A stretch of 64,000 nucleotides of DNA. Source: Gammaproteobacteria bacterium (lineage in GTDB: Bacteria > Pseudomonadota > Gammaproteobacteria > Pseudomonadales > Azotimanducaceae). The stretch covers positions 107,225 to 171,224 of the forward strand of contig SMWF01000019.1 in NCBI GenBank assembly GCA_004357385.1, read 5' to 3'. The translations under genes and the position numbers were made by a program. The notes below the pieces were generated by a model. The model was not told where the DNA came from, made no database searches, and was given only the letters and a program-made list of their open reading frames with translations. Shown piece by piece: positions 61,381 through 64,000 of the stretch. Each line of letters begins with the position of its first letter. Position 1 is the first letter of the stretch.

Positions 61381-62217
61381 CTATTTGGGGAACATGAACT
61401 GAAGCTGGAAGCGCAGGGACCACTTGGGTCCAAGGTCGTCGGGCTTCTCGATGTTGTAGAACGCCTGGACCTGAGCATTCACCGGCTGCTGCCCGATCCG
61501 AAACACGCGACCGAACCCGCCGCCGACGGGAATGGTCCATTCGTCGTCTGCCTCCCAATTGGCGGTGATGACCGGAGAACTGGTCAGGTACCAACCTCCG
61601 CCGAAGTTGTAGTTCACGAAGTACTGCCACGTGAAGAAGTTGATGTCGTCATCGCCGGTCAGGTCCCACACGTTCGAAAACAATGAACCGATCACCCATG
61701 GTCCGGGCATGGTCAGGACGACGAACGATGGCCCGGCCGCCCACTCGTCGGCCCCGAGCTGATCATCGGTGGATGTCGGCAGCTGAATCGCGGGGCCGGC
61801 ACCCCAGATCCACGCGCCGCTGTTCTTCGGTGAGGCGAAGGCCGTAAACAGGATGTTGCCCAACCCGTTTTCCCGATCCTGGCCGGGGACGAACCCCGGC
61901 TGGGAAATGATGGGCACGATCGTCCGGGTGATCAGATTCCATTCCTCGCTCAGGGAAAACGGGATCACCGGCTGAATGTTCAGGACGTTCTGGGTCTTTT
62001 CACGCGGGCCGTAGTCGAAGTTCGTGTTGTTCTGGAACGGCACGCTGATCAGGCTGGCAATGGGGTTCTGGACGGCCCGAGCCAGGTCGGCCGTCTGATT
62101 CCCTCCATCGCCTTTGGCTGCCAGCGCGTTGCCGGCACATATCATCGTCGCCACAAGCGCCACGATCTGGCAGAGGTGCGCTGTTCTCGATGGCCAACAA
62201 CTTGCCGAGCCTTTCAT
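61381..62217 (-). CDS. Outer-membrane beta-barrel protein ('transporter'-like)
   Basis: A 278-residue exported protein with a signal peptide (IVALVATMICAGNALA) and alternating beta-strand sequence rich in aromatic residues (WQYFVNYNFGGGWYLTSSPVITANWEA), ending in a C-terminal Phe-containing strand (RFQLQFMFPK) typical of outer-membrane proteins. It matches proteins labelled 'transporter' or, in error, 'neuromedin U'; substrate is unknown. A GGAG site precedes the ATG. The 144-base gap on its 3' side shows no clear terminator. Confidence 0.78.
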   Translation of the reverse strand: MKGSASCWPSRTAHLCQIVALVATMICAGNALAAKGDGGNQTADLARAVQNPIASLISVPFQNNTNFDYGPREKTQNVLNIQPVIPFSLSEEWNLITRTIVPIISQPGFVPGQDRENGLGNILFTAFASPKNSGAWIWGAGPAIQLPTSTDDQLGADEWAAGPSFVVLTMPGPWVIGSLFSNVWDLTGDDDINFFTWQYFVNYNFGGGWYLTSSPVITANWEADDEWTIPVGGGFGRVFRIGQQPVNAQVQAFYNIEKPDDLGPKWSLRFQLQFMFPK

Positions 62218-62332
62218 AACTCACTCCGGTCGTGTCGGTTGTACCGTGGTCAGTCCACGTCCCCTCACCGTAGGCGTTACGGGTCTCAACTGTCAAACAG
62301 AGCCCGGCGGGTTTCCGCAGGGCTGAAACTGC

Positions 62333-64000
62333 CTAACCGCCCGCGGTTCGTGCCTCCGACTCGAGCAGCGCCCCACAGGGATCGTCCGAACGACGGATGC
62401 GTCGAGACGCCGCCTGAAACAGCAGGGAAAGGCCTCCCGTGGCGAGCGCAGCACCGCCCGTGATCGCGGTGCCGGTTCGATTGATCGTCAGACGGGGATG
62501 GGCCAGGGTGCCACCGACCCGGATAAACGGGTTGATGAGATCACCGGCACCGATGCCCACGCCGCGTCGTGGGATTGTTTGAAAGTTGATGTCGATACGT
62601 TCCGTTTCGAGGTCCACGGAACCCCGAGCAAGCACGTTCAGCCGATCGGTTTGAATGGCGATCCCTGGATGCGTTTGGATGCGACCATCGCCAATGTCGA
62701 GCAGCACCACGCCACAAACGAGTTCGGCGTATTGCGCCCGTCGCGAGACGGGATTCAGCGCGCCCAGCAGGTCCATGAAGAAGTCACCGAACAAGGCCTG
62801 TGCCGCCGCGTTCGCTATCCGACCCTCGCTTGCGACGATCCGCAGTCGGCCATCGAGGTCGCGTGCCAGCGCTCGGCCACTCTCGCCCGTGCCGTGTGCT
62901 TTCAGTTCGACCGTCGCGGTCGGCAGCGTGGCCGGGTCCTGATCCGGAGCAGCGAGAAAGCCCAACGGGACATTCCGTGCGACCAGGTCCGCAGCGACCT
63001 GCACCTTGGAACCCGAACGCTCGAGTTTGAGCTCTCCCGAGAGATCGCCCAACTGCTGCTCGAATCGAAAGGGCGTGATCCACAGGCGGTCCGGCCCGAC
63101 ATCGAGGTCGAGCACGAGATTCTGTATCGGCACCGCGAAGGCTTGCAGCTCGTCGGCGCGTAGACTCAGGTGCCAGTGCAGATCGGGTAGCCACGCCAGG
63201 GAGAGCGGTGTGTCGGGAATCAGCCGTTCCTGTCGTGGCTTCGGCTTCGGCTGCGGCTCCGTATCGGCGGCGCTGAAGAATGGCTGCAGATCAATGAGCT
63301 TGGCATCGATCTTGACACCCACCTGCACGGACGTGGTGGGATCGTAGAAGCCGGTGGCCTGGAATGAGCTGCGTCCCAGCGTCACGTCGGCATCGTCGAC
63401 CTCTACTCGAGCACCGGTCTGACGGATCTTGGCCGTGGCAGCGAACGGCAACGCCGGCAAGGTGTAACCGACCCAGGCGCCGAGTGTCGAGAGTTGCGAC
63501 CCGCTGGCAACCAAGGAGAGGTCCGTCACCGGGTGCCCATCGGCCAATCGCAGCGAGCCGTCGAGTCGTATGGTCGCATCTTCAACGCGCAGCACCGTTT
63601 CACGGAGCACCAGTCGACCCTGAGCGTGGTCGAGGTGCCCATTCAGAGTGATCCCGAGGTCCCCCAGACGACCATGCGTCCCGTCGAGCCGAAGGACCTC
63701 AACATCGGCGTGTATGTCGAAGGGCGTTCCCGGGAGATCTGCGCGGGCAATGACTTGGCCCGTCATGGAGAACCCCAGCTTGGTGGTATCGACAGTCATC
63801 GAATCGAACTCAAAGCCGCCCGATAAGCGCTGCACAGACCCGCGCACCGTGTAAGGGCCAGTGGTGATGCCGGGTAGGCCATAGCTTTGGGTCAGTTCCG
63901 CGAGCTCCGTACCCGACAGGTCGATGTTCAGCCGCGTTCCCTCGAAGCTGGGATAGCCCTGCACATTGCCCTCTGCGTGTAGCTGGTGGTCTCCCACAAC
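62333..64000 (-). CDS. AsmA-like protein, C-terminal part (partial)
   Basis: At least 554 residues of an AsmA-family protein whose start lies beyond the window. The C-terminal AsmA_2-type region is present: DLDGRLRIVASEGRIANAAAQALFGDFFMDLLGALNP near residue 380, then LETERIDINFQTIPRRGVGIGAGDLINPFIRVGGTLAHPRL. AsmA-like proteins bridge inner and outer membrane and carry phospholipids. A GTG at 63997 is the first codon visible but is not the true start. Confidence 0.88.
   Translation of the reverse strand, partial: VVGDHQLHAEGNVQGYPSFEGTRLNIDLSGTELAELTQSYGLPGITTGPYTVRGSVQRLSGGFEFDSMTVDTTKLGFSMTGQVIARADLPGTPFDIHADVEVLRLDGTHGRLGDLGITLNGHLDHAQGRLVLRETVLRVEDATIRLDGSLRLADGHPVTDLSLVASGSQLSTLGAWVGYTLPALPFAATAKIRQTGARVEVDDADVTLGRSSFQATGFYDPTTSVQVGVKIDAKLIDLQPFFSAADTEPQPKPKPRQERLIPDTPLSLAWLPDLHWHLSLRADELQAFAVPIQNLVLDLDVGPDRLWITPFRFEQQLGDLSGELKLERSGSKVQVAADLVARNVPLGFLAAPDQDPATLPTATVELKAHGTGESGRALARDLDGRLRIVASEGRIANAAAQALFGDFFMDLLGALNPVSRRAQYAELVCGVVLLDIGDGRIQTHPGIAIQTDRLNVLARGSVDLETERIDINFQTIPRRGVGIGAGDLINPFIRVGGTLAHPRLTINRTGTAITGGAALATGGLSLLFQAASRRIRRSDDPCGALLESEARTAGG

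Overview
This is a GC-rich bacterial chromosomal window and almost certainly from a gammaproteobacterium. The evidence is gene order typical of that class: rnr-rlmB, rpsF-rpsR-rplI-dnaB-radA, nrdR-ribD-ribH-nusB-thiL-pgpA, and xseB-ispA. EttA, a DUF2868/DUF3482 pair and many c-type cytochromes suggest an aerobic environmental lineage. Genus cannot be read from the sequence. No rRNA, tRNA, CRISPR array, prophage or intact insertion sequence was seen.

Region 1 (1-14.7 kb) is core housekeeping: the end of RNase R, RlmB, ribosomal proteins S6/S18/L9, DnaB, RadA, EttA (opposite strand), GlyA, NrdR, a shortened riboflavin operon (ribD then ribH, with no ribE or ribBA between), NusB, ThiL, PgpA, a retropepsin-like protease, IspA and XseB. 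A near-perfect 28-bp inverted repeat lies between the convergent radA and ettA.

Region 2 (14.8-27.5 kb) is accessory. It holds cytochrome c' facing a b561-type cytochrome, a Sel1-repeat protein, three GFA (Mss4-like) proteins with a VOC protein, pyrE preceded by a decayed GNAT gene, an alpha/beta hydrolase with a Cys at the nucleophile position, and a tightly coupled operon of lipoprotein cytochrome c5, Tat-exported aldonolactone-oxidase-like flavoprotein and Tat-exported D-threonine-aldolase-like protein. A VapBC-type toxin-antitoxin pair follows.

Region 3 (27.5-37.6 kb) has a copper/silver efflux operon (Cys-rich protein, cytochrome c with His-rich tail, TolC, adaptor, CusA-type RND pump, isoprenylcysteine-methyltransferase-like protein) and a TldD/TldE-type protease pair.

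Region 4 (38.2-45.7 kb) is the most unusual part: two paralogous methyltransferase-like proteins, two paralogous PaaK-like adenylate-forming enzymes, a 51-aa protein coupled to a small HTH protein, a cytoplasmic sulfatase and a sulfotransferase. It looks like an undescribed small-molecule or glycan modification system. At its edge lie a methyltransferase fragment and a broken TIR/beta-propeller gene, fused at a deletion junction.

Region 5 (48-64 kb) holds a complete MoxR-DUF58-DUF4381-vWA-vWA-TPR-BatD operon led by an exported arylsulfatase, then the DUF2868-GTPase-MFS operon, a Spy-like protein, an outer-membrane-type protein and the C-terminal part of an AsmA-like protein running off the window. 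All calls come from reading the sequence; no database search was run.
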